From positions 1,302,001 to 1,366,000 of the forward strand of contig NZ_JADPZX010000001.1 of the NCBI RefSeq assembly GCF_015712165.1: a DNA stretch of 64,000 nucleotides, in the 5' to 3' direction. Shown piece after piece: positions 53,607-62,443 of this stretch; within the stretch, counting starts at the first letter, position 1; each line of letters opens with the position of its first letter. Source of the stretch: Streptomyces spinoverrucosus (lineage in GTDB: Bacteria > Actinomycetota > Actinomycetes > Streptomycetales > Streptomycetaceae). The notes beneath the pieces are model-generated. The model was not told the origin of the DNA. It made no database searches and saw only the letters and a list, made by a program, of their open reading frames with translations. The translations under genes and the position numbers were made by a program.

Positions 53607-54607
53607 GGTGTCTCCTTCGTGACGGGGGTCCAGCGGCCGGCGTGGGTGGAGCGGTAGGCGGCCTCGACGACGGCGAGGGCACGTCGGCCGGCCGGATCAG
53701 GGGGCGGCGTGGGGTCCTGTGCGGCCGTCTCCCGGAAGTGGGCCCATTCCGCGGCCCAGGACCGGTCGGCGCCACGGAACCGTGTGACGTGCGCGCCGAA
53801 CGGCCCGTCGTCGCGGCGTTCGACCGTCAGGGTCTGCTCGCCGTAGGAACCGGTCAGTCCGTCGATCCGCACGGTGGCACGTTCGAAGGTGACTTCGAAC
53901 AGGAAGCGGTTGTGCCACTGGCTCAGGCTGCTGCGGATCATGGCCACCTGGCCGGCGGCCGATCGCAACATGACGTGGGCGTCGTCCTCGATCCCGGTCG
54001 GCAGACCGAACGAGTGCTGGGTGTGAGCGATCACGTCGTCGATCGGCCACAGCAGGGCGTCGATGAGATCGATCAGGTGAATGCCCTGTTCCATCAGCTG
54101 CCCACCCGACACGATGCCCGGGTCAGCGCGCCATTCGTCGGAGTAGCCCTCGCGGATGCCATAGCCGTACACGCCCAGGGCTGAGAGGGTTGCGCCGTAT
54201 TCGTCATCGGCCACGATCTGGGCCAGAGCACGGACAGCGGGGTGGAATCGGTGGTTGAACCCGCAGTGCAGGAGCCTTCCGTGGTCGAGTGCCGCGGCCT
54301 CCATCCGGGCCGCCTCCTCGCTGCCGCGGGCGAGTGGCTTCTCGCACAGGACGTGCTTGCCGGCGGTGAGAGCCGCGACGGTCGCCGCGAGGTGGGTGTC
54401 GGGTGGCGTCGCGACGATGACCGCGTCCAGTCCGGGCTGCGCGAGGAGTTGGTCCCAGTGGTCGAAGACGCGGGTCCTGACCGAGTGGGCACGGGTCCGT
54501 GTTTCGTTCAGTTCGGGTGCGGCGATGCCGACCAACTCGTCGTCCGCGGCCAGTGCCGAAATACGCCGCCTGCACTGTAGTCCCGCACCGATCACGCCGA
54601 CGCGCAT
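53603..54607 (-). CDS. lmbZ-like: LmbZ-like Gfo/Idh/MocA oxidoreductase
   Basis: 334 residues. MRVGVIGAGLQCRRRISALA gives the NAD(P) site, HVLCEKPLARGSEEAARMEA the EKP motif, GGQLMEQGIHLIDLIDALLW the metal/substrate helix. ATG 54607 has GAGGGG upstream, preferred to ATG 54622. The celesticetin homologue CcbZ is, as I recall, fused to a carrier protein; this protein starts right at the Rossmann fold, so none is present. Likely redox partner in forming the 6-amino group. Confidence 0.84.
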   Translation of the reverse strand: MRVGVIGAGLQCRRRISALAADDELVGIAAPELNETRTRAHSVRTRVFDHWDQLLAQPGLDAVIVATPPDTHLAATVAALTAGKHVLCEKPLARGSEEAARMEAAALDHGRLLHCGFNHRFHPAVRALAQIVADDEYGATLSALGVYGYGIREGYSDEWRADPGIVSGGQLMEQGIHLIDLIDALLWPIDDVIAHTQHSFGLPTGIEDDAHVMLRSAAGQVAMIRSSLSQWHNRFLFEVTFERATVRIDGLTGSYGEQTLTVERRDDGPFGAHVTRFRGADRSWAAEWAHFRETAAQDPTPPPDPAGRRALAVVEAAYRSTHAGRWTPVTKETP

Positions 54608-55620
54608 GTGTCCCCCTCGCATCGGCTGGGCTCTGCCGTCGACTGGGTGCTGTCAAGGCCCTGTTGGGAGATGCGTAAGGGGACATGTGTGAGCCCGAGG
54701 CCGTCCAGGAAGGCCCGGGCGCGATCAAGGCGAGTGGGGTCGGCCGCGATGAGCACGTGCCCCCCGCCTCCGGCGCCGATCAGTTTGAAACCGGTTATTC
54801 CGTCAGTGTCACGGGCCTGTCCGATCCGTCGGCACACGGGATGGTCGGTGGCCGGGTTGGCGGCTGTCTTTCGGGCCCAGTGCGCCCGCAGGGCCGAACC
54901 GACCACGGCGATGTCACCGCTCAGGAAGGCTTCCTCGGTGAGCGCCGCGGCGGCTGTCGCCTGACGGTGGTGCTCGGCAGTGACTTCCGGGGCCCGGGAC
55001 AGGACGCGGGAGGCGTCGCGGGTGCCGGGAACCCGGTAGAGCAACAGGCCGTTGTCGATGAGCCGGGCCAGCGCGGAGCACAGGGCGGGGCTGGGGGTAG
55101 CGGTGACGGACCCGTCGGGTTCGAAGCCAAGGCGCTGCGCGCCGCCCAGTGCGGCTACCCAGGCGTCTTGCTGTCCGATCGTGCGGCCGAGGACTTCGCG
55201 TTCGAGCCGGAACGCGAGAGTAGCGGTTCTGTACGGTGGCAGAGACTGACCGCTCCAGCGAGCGAGCGCGTCGACGAGGGCGACGGAGTAGGCGCCGGAA
55301 CCGCCGAGGCCCGAACCGGGCGGTACGAGGGAGCCCACGGCGATGCTCGGCAGGCTCCTCAGTCCGAGGACGACTCCCGCGGCCGCGGGATACGGATGCC
55401 GCGCGGTGTCAGCGGGCGGCAAGAGGTACTGCCAAGTGGTGTCTGACGCGTTCAGTTCGGCCAGCGCGCAGGCCGGCCGGTCGGCGACGCTGACGTGAAC
55501 ACGCAGCGGTAGGGCGGCCGCTACGACAGTGGTGGGGCCGTGCCGGTAGTACTCGGGTAGGTCGGTGCCTCCGCCGGCGATGCTGATGCGCATGGGAGCG
55601 GAGCTGCGAACCGTCGTCAT
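54592..55620 (-). CDS. lmbP-like: LmbP-like GHMP sugar-phosphate kinase
   Basis: 342 residues. SSAPMRISIAGGGTDLPEYY is the start typical of the heptose-kinase (HddA) branch, LVPPGSGLGGSGAYSVALVD the ATP loop, FKLIGAGGGGHVLIAAD the C-terminal GHMP motif. LmbP phosphorylates C-1 of octose 8-phosphate. ATG 55620 overlaps the nucleotidyltransferase stop by one base; a GTG at 55656 is possible. Confidence 0.86.
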   Translation of the reverse strand: MTTVRSSAPMRISIAGGGTDLPEYYRHGPTTVVAAALPLRVHVSVADRPACALAELNASDTTWQYLLPPADTARHPYPAAAGVVLGLRSLPSIAVGSLVPPGSGLGGSGAYSVALVDALARWSGQSLPPYRTATLAFRLEREVLGRTIGQQDAWVAALGGAQRLGFEPDGSVTATPSPALCSALARLIDNGLLLYRVPGTRDASRVLSRAPEVTAEHHRQATAAAALTEEAFLSGDIAVVGSALRAHWARKTAANPATDHPVCRRIGQARDTDGITGFKLIGAGGGGHVLIAADPTRLDRARAFLDGLGLTHVPLRISQQGLDSTQSTAEPSRCEGDTCASA

Positions 55621-56402
55621 CAGCGCTGTCTCTCGGCTCGGGAGGGCGTGGAGCACGGCCCGCTGGGAAGGTCGGCCAAGGTGGCGCAGGCGTGCCGCCA
55701 GCGATCCGGGGTGCCGATCTCGATGATCGGCTCGTCACAGATCCAGTGGGCGAGCCGACGCTGGGCGGCGAGGGCCCCGAAGAACGGACTGTCGCTGTCG
55801 CCGGGATGGGACTCCAGCGCGTCCCGGCGAAGGAACCGGACCCCGCGGTCGATGTACGGTGCGGCGGATCTCTTGTCGTAGCGGGCGACCCACGGACCGT
55901 CGACGCTGATGTTGCCCGGGTCGTGCGAGCGGCTCTCGGGGGCAACGGACATGACGGCTTGCGCCTGTTGTTGATGCAGGATGCCGCTGAGGGCTTGCCA
56001 TAAGTCCCTTCTGTCGGGCGGAAGGACGTCGCCGAGGACGAGGAGGAATTGCTCGTCGAGGTGTAAGACCGCTTCGCGCAGCGCACCGACGGGACCGGCG
56101 GGAGTGGCCTCGACGAGGACCTCCACGCGAAGAAGTGCTTCGGTTCCGTCGGCTTCAGGAAGCGGATTGGATGGCGACTCTCCCTGGTGAGGCGGCCGCC
56201 ACGCGCGGGCCAGCTCCTGTACGGAGTGGGCGTCGTGTCCCGCAAGGAGCAGGACCCGGTCGACAGGCGGCCGGACGGACCGATCCAGTACGTGGCTCAG
56301 GAAGGGACGACCGGCGACGGGAACCATGCACTTCTGCACGCCCCCGCTGACCGCGGCCATCCGGGTGCCGAGCCCGCCACAGAGAATGACCAGCTGGGTC
56401 AT
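55620..56402 (-). CDS. lmbO-like: LmbO-like sugar-1-phosphate nucleotidyltransferase
   Basis: 260 residues. LVILCGGLGTRMAAVSGGVQ then KCMVPVAGRPFLSHVLD (Lys24) is the pyrophosphorylase signature, with LLVLGDVLPPDRRDLWQAL as the metal-binding Asp region. LmbO makes GDP-octose from octose 1-phosphate and GTP; the base used here is inferred by homology. The protein ends in an unrelated Ser/Arg tail. Confidence 0.85.
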   Translation of the reverse strand: MTQLVILCGGLGTRMAAVSGGVQKCMVPVAGRPFLSHVLDRSVRPPVDRVLLLAGHDAHSVQELARAWRPPHQGESPSNPLPEADGTEALLRVEVLVEATPAGPVGALREAVLHLDEQFLLVLGDVLPPDRRDLWQALSGILHQQQAQAVMSVAPESRSHDPGNISVDGPWVARYDKRSAAPYIDRGVRFLRRDALESHPGDSDSPFFGALAAQRRLAHWICDEPIIEIGTPDRWRHACATLADLPSGPCSTPSRAERQR

Positions 56403-57565
56403 CGCACACCGGCAGCGCGCCGAAGTTCATCTGTCAGGGCCGCCATGACGGAGTCCGCATCCTCGTTCGTCATCGCCGGAAAGATCGGGAGCGACAGAAG
56501 TCTTCGGTAGGCGGCGTCGGCAACGGGAAAGGCCTGTGCTGCGGAGGGCAGTTCGGCACGGTAGTAGCTGAACTGGTGCAGCGGTCTGAAGTGGACGCTG
56601 GTTCCGATGCCGCGTTGGCGGAGCCGGTCCGCCACGCCGTCACGGTCGACGCCCTCGGGCAACTGGACGGCGTAGAGGTACCACGATGAGCTGTCCTGTG
56701 CGGTGTCGGCGAGCGGCAGCAGCAGGCCGGTCAGGGAAGCGAGACCTTTCGCGTAGCGCTCCGCGATCGCACGCCGCCGTTCGTGCAGCACGTCGCAGCG
56801 ATCCAACTGGCAGCGCAGGAGCGCTGCGGCCACGTCCGGCATGTTGTATTTCATGCCGGCCGCGACGACGTCGTAGTGGGGTGACCGTCCCTCGTGATGC
56901 CGTGCGAACGCGTCGCGATCGATGCCGTGGGCGCTCAGTGTCCGGGCTCGTGCCGCCAAGTCCGCGCGATTGCAGACCAGAAGGCCGCCTTCAGCGCTGG
57001 TGAGTGGCTTCGTGACGAAGAACGAGAACGCCGTGGCGTCGGCAAGTCGGCCGGGCGTCACCCCGTCACGTTCGGCGGGCAGAGCGTGGGCCGAGTCCTC
57101 GATCAGGGCGAGGCCGTGTTCGTCGCAGAGGTGGCGTAGTGCCCGCATGTCAGCCATGCGGCCGGCAAAGTGAACGGCCATCACCGCGCGTGTGCGTCCG
57201 GTGAGGTGCCGTCGCACCTGTTCCAGGTCGATGGTGAGCCGGTGCGGCTCGACATCGACCAGCACAGGGGTGGCGCCAGTGTGCACAACCGTGGCAGCGG
57301 ATGCCGTGAAGGTCGTCGTAGGCACGATGACCTCGTCGCCCGGACCCACCCCGAGCGCCAGTAATGCGAGATGCAGTGCCGCGGTACCGGAGTTGACCAG
57401 CAGGGAGTGCTCGACGCCGAGGTATCGGGTGATGCGGTTTTCGGTGTCCCGCGCGACGGAGCCCGTGCCGATCCATCCGCTGCGCAGTACCTCGGTGACG
57501 GCGGATATCTCCTCTTCGCCGATGAGGGGGGCCGCGAACGGCACCTGCGCCGGGCCCTCGGTCAT
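56399..57565 (-). CDS. lmbS-like: LmbS-like DegT/DnrJ/EryC1 sugar aminotransferase
   Basis: 388 residues, PLP-dependent. LRSGWIGTGSVARDTENRIT, NSGTAALHLALLALGVGPGD, IEDSAHALPAE (Asp157) and SFFVTKPLTSAEGG with PLP Lys186. Adds the amino group to a keto sugar nucleotide, as LmbS does for the 6-amino group of lincosamide. ATG 57565 overlaps the transaldolase stop (ATGA). Confidence 0.88.
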   Translation of the reverse strand: MTEGPAQVPFAAPLIGEEEISAVTEVLRSGWIGTGSVARDTENRITRYLGVEHSLLVNSGTAALHLALLALGVGPGDEVIVPTTTFTASAATVVHTGATPVLVDVEPHRLTIDLEQVRRHLTGRTRAVMAVHFAGRMADMRALRHLCDEHGLALIEDSAHALPAERDGVTPGRLADATAFSFFVTKPLTSAEGGLLVCNRADLAARARTLSAHGIDRDAFARHHEGRSPHYDVVAAGMKYNMPDVAAALLRCQLDRCDVLHERRRAIAERYAKGLASLTGLLLPLADTAQDSSSWYLYAVQLPEGVDRDGVADRLRQRGIGTSVHFRPLHQFSYYRAELPSAAQAFPVADAAYRRLLSLPIFPAMTNEDADSVMAALTDELRRAAGVR

Positions 57566-58227
57566 GTGACGAGTCCCTTGGCATCCGTGGCGAACTGACG
57601 GGCCATTTCCACGCTGCGTGGGTGGTCGATCCACTTCTCCAGGACGGCCGGGGGCACCGTCACGATGTCGCAGGGCGTGTCGAGCGCCGCGGTGACGTCG
57701 GCGGGCTCGCGGATGCTCCCGATGACCAGGCGCGTGCCGGTGCTGGTCAAAGCGCGGCGGGCGGTCACCGCACGAACCACCTGGGCAGGGTCCTCCCCCG
57801 CGTCGCGCGTGCGGCACCAGAGAAGGCTCAGATACTCGGGCTGCAACAACAGCGCCGCGTACAGCTCGGCGCGCGAGGTACAGACGGTGACATTCACCTT
57901 GACCCCGGCGTCACGCGCCCGACGGATGAGTCCCGCCCGGCACTGTCCTGCCGAGGTCACGAACGGGATCTTCACCCGAACTCGTGGATCGAGGCCGGCT
58001 AACGCGATCGCCTGCTGATAGGCATCCGCATCCGCTTCGGACAGGACCTGGGCATGCACTTCGGCGGTTCCACTGGCAAGGATGCGCTTCACGGCCGACG
58101 ACACCGACGTGGCGTCGGCCTTCGCCAAGAGGGTCGAATTGGTGGTTACGCCCTGGATGAGCCCGGTCTGTAACCAGTCGATGCAGTGCTCAGCCGTGGC
58201 TGAGTCCAAGTACAGCAAGTTATCCAC
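57562..58227 (-). CDS. lmbR-like: LmbR-like transaldolase
   Basis: 221 residues, the short TalC/FSA type. LYLDSATAEHCIDWLQTGLI, GVTTNSTLLAK, Schiff-base Lys86 in VRVKIPFV, KVNVTVCTSRAEL. In lincomycin LmbR joins a three-carbon unit to ribose 5-phosphate to give octulose 8-phosphate; if the acceptor here is erythrose 4-phosphate the sugar would be a heptose instead. First gene of the operon; GTG 58227, weak ribosome site, inverted repeats just upstream. Confidence 0.87.
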   Translation of the reverse strand: MDNLLYLDSATAEHCIDWLQTGLIQGVTTNSTLLAKADATSVSSAVKRILASGTAEVHAQVLSEADADAYQQAIALAGLDPRVRVKIPFVTSAGQCRAGLIRRARDAGVKVNVTVCTSRAELYAALLLQPEYLSLLWCRTRDAGEDPAQVVRAVTARRALTSTGTRLVIGSIREPADVTAALDTPCDIVTVPPAVLEKWIDHPRSVEMARQFATDAKGLVT

Positions 58228-58235
58228 CTTGTTAG

Positions 58236-58279
58236 GTCGGATGAGCCGACTGGATGTGCAAACTAATGACGGAAATTAG
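58236..58279. promoter_or_regulatory. inverted repeats upstream of the octose operon
   Basis: GTCGGATGAGCCGAC (58236-58250), perfect 5-bp arms, eight bases before the transaldolase GTG, and CTAATGACGGAAATTAG (58263-58279), perfect 5-bp arms, in an unusually AT-rich patch. The 189-base gap to the divergent Lnu-like gene must hold promoters for both; these repeats are candidate operators. No regulator gene is found in the cluster. Confidence 0.45.
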
Positions 58280-58416
58280 AAAATTCAAGACCGCTCTACG
58301 CATCTGCCGAACCGATCACCGCTGGGACCACGCCGCCACGTCGCGCACATGTTCTCCTTTTGTGTAGATTCGTAGGCATCTTGCAGACGGTTCGACTTGC
58401 TGGTTGGGTTGGCTCG

Positions 58417-58905
58417 ATGAACATCGCCGATCTTTTCGACCTGCTCGACATCCTGGAGTCCGCCGACGCTCCGCACTGGGTGGCCGGCGGATGGGGAGTG
58501 GACGTCCTCGTGGGGCGTCAGACGCGGGCGCACCGAGACGTGGACCTCGCTCTGGACGCTGCGAGCGAGGCTGCGACAGTCGACGCGTTGGAAGCGTTCG
58601 GATACCGAGTGGAAACGGAACAGCGACCTACACGGGTGGAACTCGCGGCTCCCGGACAACGCTGGGTGGATCTACATCCGGTCGTCTTCGACGCTGAAGG
58701 AGTAGGGCGACAGGCCGACCTCGACGGCGACTTCTTCCTGTATCCCCACGGGGCGTTCGCCGTCGGTACGCTCCAGGGCCGGGTCATTCCGTGCCTGTCG
58801 GTATCGAAACAACTCGCCTTCCGCAGCGGATACACCCTCAGGGACGTCGACCGTCACGACATCGCGCTTCTCGAGAACCTGAGTGTCCACCAAAGTGGCC
58901 GGTGA
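58417..58905 (+). CDS. lincosamide nucleotidyltransferase (Lnu)-like protein
   Basis: 162 residues. WVAGGWGVDVLVGRQTRAHR then DVDLAL matches the Lnu(A)/(C) and ANT(2'')-type nucleotidyltransferase core (GGW...R.HRDxD), followed by RWVDLHPVVFDAEG and a C-terminal IPCLSVSKQLAFRSGYTLRD, DRHDI as in Lnu enzymes, which inactivate lincomycin by adenylylation. ATG 58417. Divergent from the octose operon, so self-resistance is a fair hypothesis, though such proteins also occur elsewhere in Streptomyces. Confidence 0.75.
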   Translation: MNIADLFDLLDILESADAPHWVAGGWGVDVLVGRQTRAHRDVDLALDAASEAATVDALEAFGYRVETEQRPTRVELAAPGQRWVDLHPVVFDAEGVGRQADLDGDFFLYPHGAFAVGTLQGRVIPCLSVSKQLAFRSGYTLRDVDRHDIALLENLSVHQSGR

Positions 58906-59072
58906 CTGCGGCGGTCGCGGACACTGCACGGCGACAACACAGGTGCTTCCAGAGGAGCCCTGGACGGTCGATGAAGATCTTGGTGAGGGCTGCCCGGCCG
59001 TCAGGCCGGGCAGCCCGTGCGGTCAGGCACCGGCGCCACGTGGCCGAGGCCAAGCATGCAAGGATGTCGCCC

Positions 59073-60608
59073 GTGACCGGATCGTCTTCGTCGCCTGTCG
59101 CCGAGGGCACGCCACGCGATCACGGCCTGGGCCCCCGTGCGGCCGCCGTGCTTGTGTTCGGGTCCTCGGCCGCGGTCCTGGTGGTCGAGATCGTCGCTTT
59201 GCGGCTGCTGGCCCCCTACCTCGGCCTCACTCTCGAGACCAGTACCGTCGTGATCGGCATCGCCCTCACCGCGATCGCCCTCGGCTCCTGGCTGGGCGGG
59301 CGCCTCGCCGACCAGGTCAACCCACGCCGGCTCATCGGCCCCTCGCTCGGGGTGTCGGGAGCGGTCGTGGCGCTCACCCCCGCCGTGCTGCGCAGCACCG
59401 CGGAGTGGGCGCCGGCGACGCTCTTGTTGATCGCGTCGCTGACCATCCTCGTGCCGGGCGCGCTGCTCTCCGCGGTGACGCCGATCGTGACCAAGCTGCG
59501 TCTCACCAGTCTCGCCGAGACCGGAACGGTCGTGGGCCGACTGTCCGGCGTCGGCACCGTCGGCGCCATCTTCGGCACCGTCCTCACCGGCTTCGTCCTC
59601 GTGTCGAGGTTGCCGGTCAGCGGCATCCTGATCGGCCTCGGAACGCTGCTGGTGGTCGGCTCGGCGCTGGTCGAGTGGCGAAGCCGCGGGTGGAGCGGCA
59701 CCCCCGCCCTGACACTCGTGGTCGTTGCCGGCGGCCTCGCCACCACGGTCGCACCGGGTGGCTGCGACACGGAGACCAAGTACCACTGCGCACGGGTCGT
59801 CGAAGACCCCGACCGGGGCAGCGGCCGCACACTCGTGCTGGACGGCTTGCGGCACTCCTACGTCGACATCGATGACCCGACGTTCCTGAAGTTCGAGTAT
59901 GTGCGCGCCATCGCGTCGGTGGTCGACGCCGCCTTTCCCGATGGTGAACCTCTTGCCGCCTACCACCTGGGCGGCGGTGGGCTCACCCTACCCCGATACC
60001 TGGCGGCCACGCGGCCCGGGACGCGCAGTCTCGTTTCCGAGATCGATGACGGGGTCGTGCGCATCAACCGAGACCGACTCGGTCTGAGACCGGCAGCCGG
60101 TGTCGACGTACGCGCCGAGGACGGCAGGCTCGGCCTGCGGCGACTGGACGCCGGCAGTCGTGACCTCGTCGTCGGCGACGCCTTCGGGGGCGTCAGCGTG
60201 CCGTGGCACCTCACCACGGTGGAAGCGATCACCGACATACGGCGGGTGCTCAACGGGGACGGCCTTTACGTCGCCAACCTCATCGATCACGGTGACATGG
60301 CCTTCGCACGTGCCGAAGTAGCCACCCTCCACGAGACTTTCGAGCACGTCGCCCTCCTCGGCGAAGGCGCCGACATCGGCCTCGACCCGACCGCCACCCC
60401 CAAGGGCGGCAATGTGGTGGTGCTGGCCTCCGACCGAACGGTCGACCTGGACGCGACCCAGGAAGCGCTGGACGCCCGGCAAACCGGCTGGAAGATCGCC
60501 ACCGGCGACGACCTCACCTCCTGGACCGGCGATGCCCACGTGCTCACCGACGACTACGCACCCGTCGACCAGCTCCTCCAGCCCTACAGCCCACAGAGCG
60601 GCCGGTGA
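59073..60608 (+). CDS. fused membrane / spermidine-synthase-like protein
   Basis: 511 residues. N-terminal half has about seven membrane spans (AAVLVFGSSAAVLVVEIVAL, SLTILVPGALLSAVTPIVTK, ILIGLGTLLVVGSALVEW). C-terminal half is a methyltransferase-fold spermidine synthase domain (YHLGGGGLTLPRYLAATRPG, VVGDAFGGVSVPWHLTTVEA, VLTDDYAPVDQLL). GTG 59073 has AAGGA eight bases upstream; ATG 59064 overlaps that site. These fusions are common in actinobacteria and their substrate is not known. Not obviously part of the octose operon. Confidence 0.82.
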   Translation: MTGSSSSPVAEGTPRDHGLGPRAAAVLVFGSSAAVLVVEIVALRLLAPYLGLTLETSTVVIGIALTAIALGSWLGGRLADQVNPRRLIGPSLGVSGAVVALTPAVLRSTAEWAPATLLLIASLTILVPGALLSAVTPIVTKLRLTSLAETGTVVGRLSGVGTVGAIFGTVLTGFVLVSRLPVSGILIGLGTLLVVGSALVEWRSRGWSGTPALTLVVVAGGLATTVAPGGCDTETKYHCARVVEDPDRGSGRTLVLDGLRHSYVDIDDPTFLKFEYVRAIASVVDAAFPDGEPLAAYHLGGGGLTLPRYLAATRPGTRSLVSEIDDGVVRINRDRLGLRPAAGVDVRAEDGRLGLRRLDAGSRDLVVGDAFGGVSVPWHLTTVEAITDIRRVLNGDGLYVANLIDHGDMAFARAEVATLHETFEHVALLGEGADIGLDPTATPKGGNVVVLASDRTVDLDATQEALDARQTGWKIATGDDLTSWTGDAHVLTDDYAPVDQLLQPYSPQSGR

Positions 60609-60623
60609 CGCTCACGACGGCGG

Positions 60624-61694
60624 TCACAGGAGGGGCGAGGGACCGTTGGGGACCAGCAGTGCCAGATGGGCGAGGTCTCCGGGCGGCGGGGTCGTCACCG
60701 ACCACAGGGGCGCGGGGGATCCGTCGGCGACCGCGGCCGGGGCGTCGGTCAGGTTCATCCGCTCCCGCAGCCGGCCGTAGAAGTCCATCGGCCCCAGCCG
60801 TACGGCCCGCAACCGCTGCGGAGCGGCATACACGCCGATCCAGTCCCCCGGGTCCAGCACGCCCCGCAATTGTCCGTCGATACTGACCGCGGCCGGTCCC
60901 GACCGTTCGAGGATCCGCAGGCCGACCGGTTCGTCGGGGGCCGTGACGACCGAGCGGTTGAACGCCATGTGCGGGGCGACCGGCGTGAAGACGAGGGCTT
61001 CGGCCCGCGGCGAGACGACGGGTCCGCCCGCGGCGAAGCTGTAGGCGGTCGAGCCGGTCGGGGTGGCCACGAGGAGCGCGTCGGCGGAGTAGGAGGCCAG
61101 AAGCCTCCCGGACACGTAGACGCCGACCGACACCTGCCGGTCCCGGGCCAGTTTCTCCAGGACGACGTCGTTGAGCGCCGTGACGTCCAGCGGGACGCCC
61201 CACTCGGCGTCGACCGCGCAGTCGGTGCGCACCTGGGGAGGCGGCAGAAGTGGCCCGCGGCCGTACCGCACCCACGCCTCCGCGCCCGCCGGCACCTCCA
61301 AGCGGCAGGAGGCCCGCAGGGCGAGCAGCATACGGCTGTCGATGCGGAGCCGGTCGTCACGCACCGCGTCCAGCGCCGTACGCACGTCGGCGGCCGGCAC
61401 CTCCGTCAGAAAGCCCACTCTCCCCAGGTTCACCCCCAGGAGCAGGGCATCGTTCACCGCGGCCAGCCGGGCACCGCGCAGGAAGGTGCCGTCGCCGCCC
61501 AGGGTGACGATGAGTTCGGGGTCGCCCGCGGCCTCGACCTCCTCACGGGCGCTGCGCCGCTCGCCGTCCTGCCACACGTCGATGTCCGTGGCCCGCACGG
61601 TGTGCTCCGCGCACCATGAACGGACCACGCGGGCCGCCTCCAGAGCCTCCGCGCGTCCACCGTGCACGACCAGACCGAGTCGGCTCACTTTCAT
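60624..61694 (-). CDS. nadK: NAD kinase
   Basis: 356 residues. VTLGGDGTFLRGARLAAVND holds the GGDG motif, GVNLGRVGFLTEV and ATPTGSTAYSFAAGGPVVSP the conserved NAD and ATP residues, VSIDGQLRGVLDPGDW the C-terminal part. Makes NADP from NAD. ATG 61694 has GGAGG upstream. Longer than typical NAD kinases by an insert (PAGAEAWVRYGRGPLLPPPQ) and a C-terminal tail; likely a second, accessory copy in the genome. Confidence 0.88.
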   Translation of the reverse strand: MKVSRLGLVVHGGRAEALEAARVVRSWCAEHTVRATDIDVWQDGERRSAREEVEAAGDPELIVTLGGDGTFLRGARLAAVNDALLLGVNLGRVGFLTEVPAADVRTALDAVRDDRLRIDSRMLLALRASCRLEVPAGAEAWVRYGRGPLLPPPQVRTDCAVDAEWGVPLDVTALNDVVLEKLARDRQVSVGVYVSGRLLASYSADALLVATPTGSTAYSFAAGGPVVSPRAEALVFTPVAPHMAFNRSVVTAPDEPVGLRILERSGPAAVSIDGQLRGVLDPGDWIGVYAAPQRLRAVRLGPMDFYGRLRERMNLTDAPAAVADGSPAPLWSVTTPPPGDLAHLALLVPNGPSPLL

Positions 61695-61919
61695 CTCTGC
61701 CTCCAGCGGGGCGGACGCGGCCGCCGGTCGCCCCACCCCCAGGATCGCCCCATCGGCTCCGTGCGTCACTGTCGGGAGGGGAACGTGAAATATCATCCAT
61801 TCCGCTTAAATCGCACATCTGACACCTGGGCCATAAAATCGACTCCACGAGTCGGCTCAGGGGGCTGCCGCTCTCTGCGTCGGCGAGCCGGCCTCACGCC
61901 CCGGAATCGAGTTGCTGCC
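61695..61919. other. divergent promoter region between nadK and the oxidoreductase operon
   Basis: 225 bases. The patch at 61785-61850 is AT-richer (GAAATATCATCCATTCCGC, CATAAAATCGAC) and probably holds promoters. No clear palindrome or gene seen. Confidence 0.4.
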
Positions 61920-62441
61920 ATGGACCACGCAGACACCGCGGCAATGCCGTCATCCACCCATGCTCCGCCCGAAGTGCCACACGTGGACGTCACCCTCGAC
62001 GTGAACGACACCGAACACCACCTCCGACTCGACAGCCGCGTCACTCTGCTCGACGCGCTACGCGACCACCTCGGACTGACCGGCTCGAAGAAGGGCTGCG
62101 ACCAGGGAGCCTGCGGAGCCTGCACGGTGCTGGTCGACGGAAAGCGCGTGGTGGCGTGCCTGGCGCCGGCCGCCCAGTACGAAGGGCGAAAGATCACCAC
62201 CGTCGAAGCTCTGTCGACGAACGGTGAACTGCACCGCATGCAGGCGGCGTTCGCACGGCATGACGCGTTCCAGTGCGGTTACTGCACCCCGGGGCAGATC
62301 ATGTCGGCGGTCTCCCTCATCGCCGAGGGGCGCGCGGGCTCCGACGAGGACATACGCGAGTTCATGAGCGGCAACATCTGCCGCTGCGGCGCCTACCCCA
62401 ACATCCGCGCCGCGATTCGCGACGTGGTGGCGGAGGCGTGA
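61920..62441 (+). CDS. molybdenum oxidoreductase, [2Fe-2S] subunit (PaoA/YagT-like)
   Basis: 173 residues. First cluster Cys60, 65, 68 (GCDQGACGACTV) and Cys80; second cluster Cys119, 122 (FQCGYCTPGQ), 154, 156 (NICRCGAYPN). Small subunit of the xanthine dehydrogenase family, passing electrons from Mo-cofactor to FAD. ATG 61920; no twin-arginine signal seen, unlike E. coli PaoA. Stop is three bases before the FAD subunit. Confidence 0.9.
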   Translation: MDHADTAAMPSSTHAPPEVPHVDVTLDVNDTEHHLRLDSRVTLLDALRDHLGLTGSKKGCDQGACGACTVLVDGKRVVACLAPAAQYEGRKITTVEALSTNGELHRMQAAFARHDAFQCGYCTPGQIMSAVSLIAEGRAGSDEDIREFMSGNICRCGAYPNIRAAIRDVVAEA

Positions 62442-62443
62442 CG

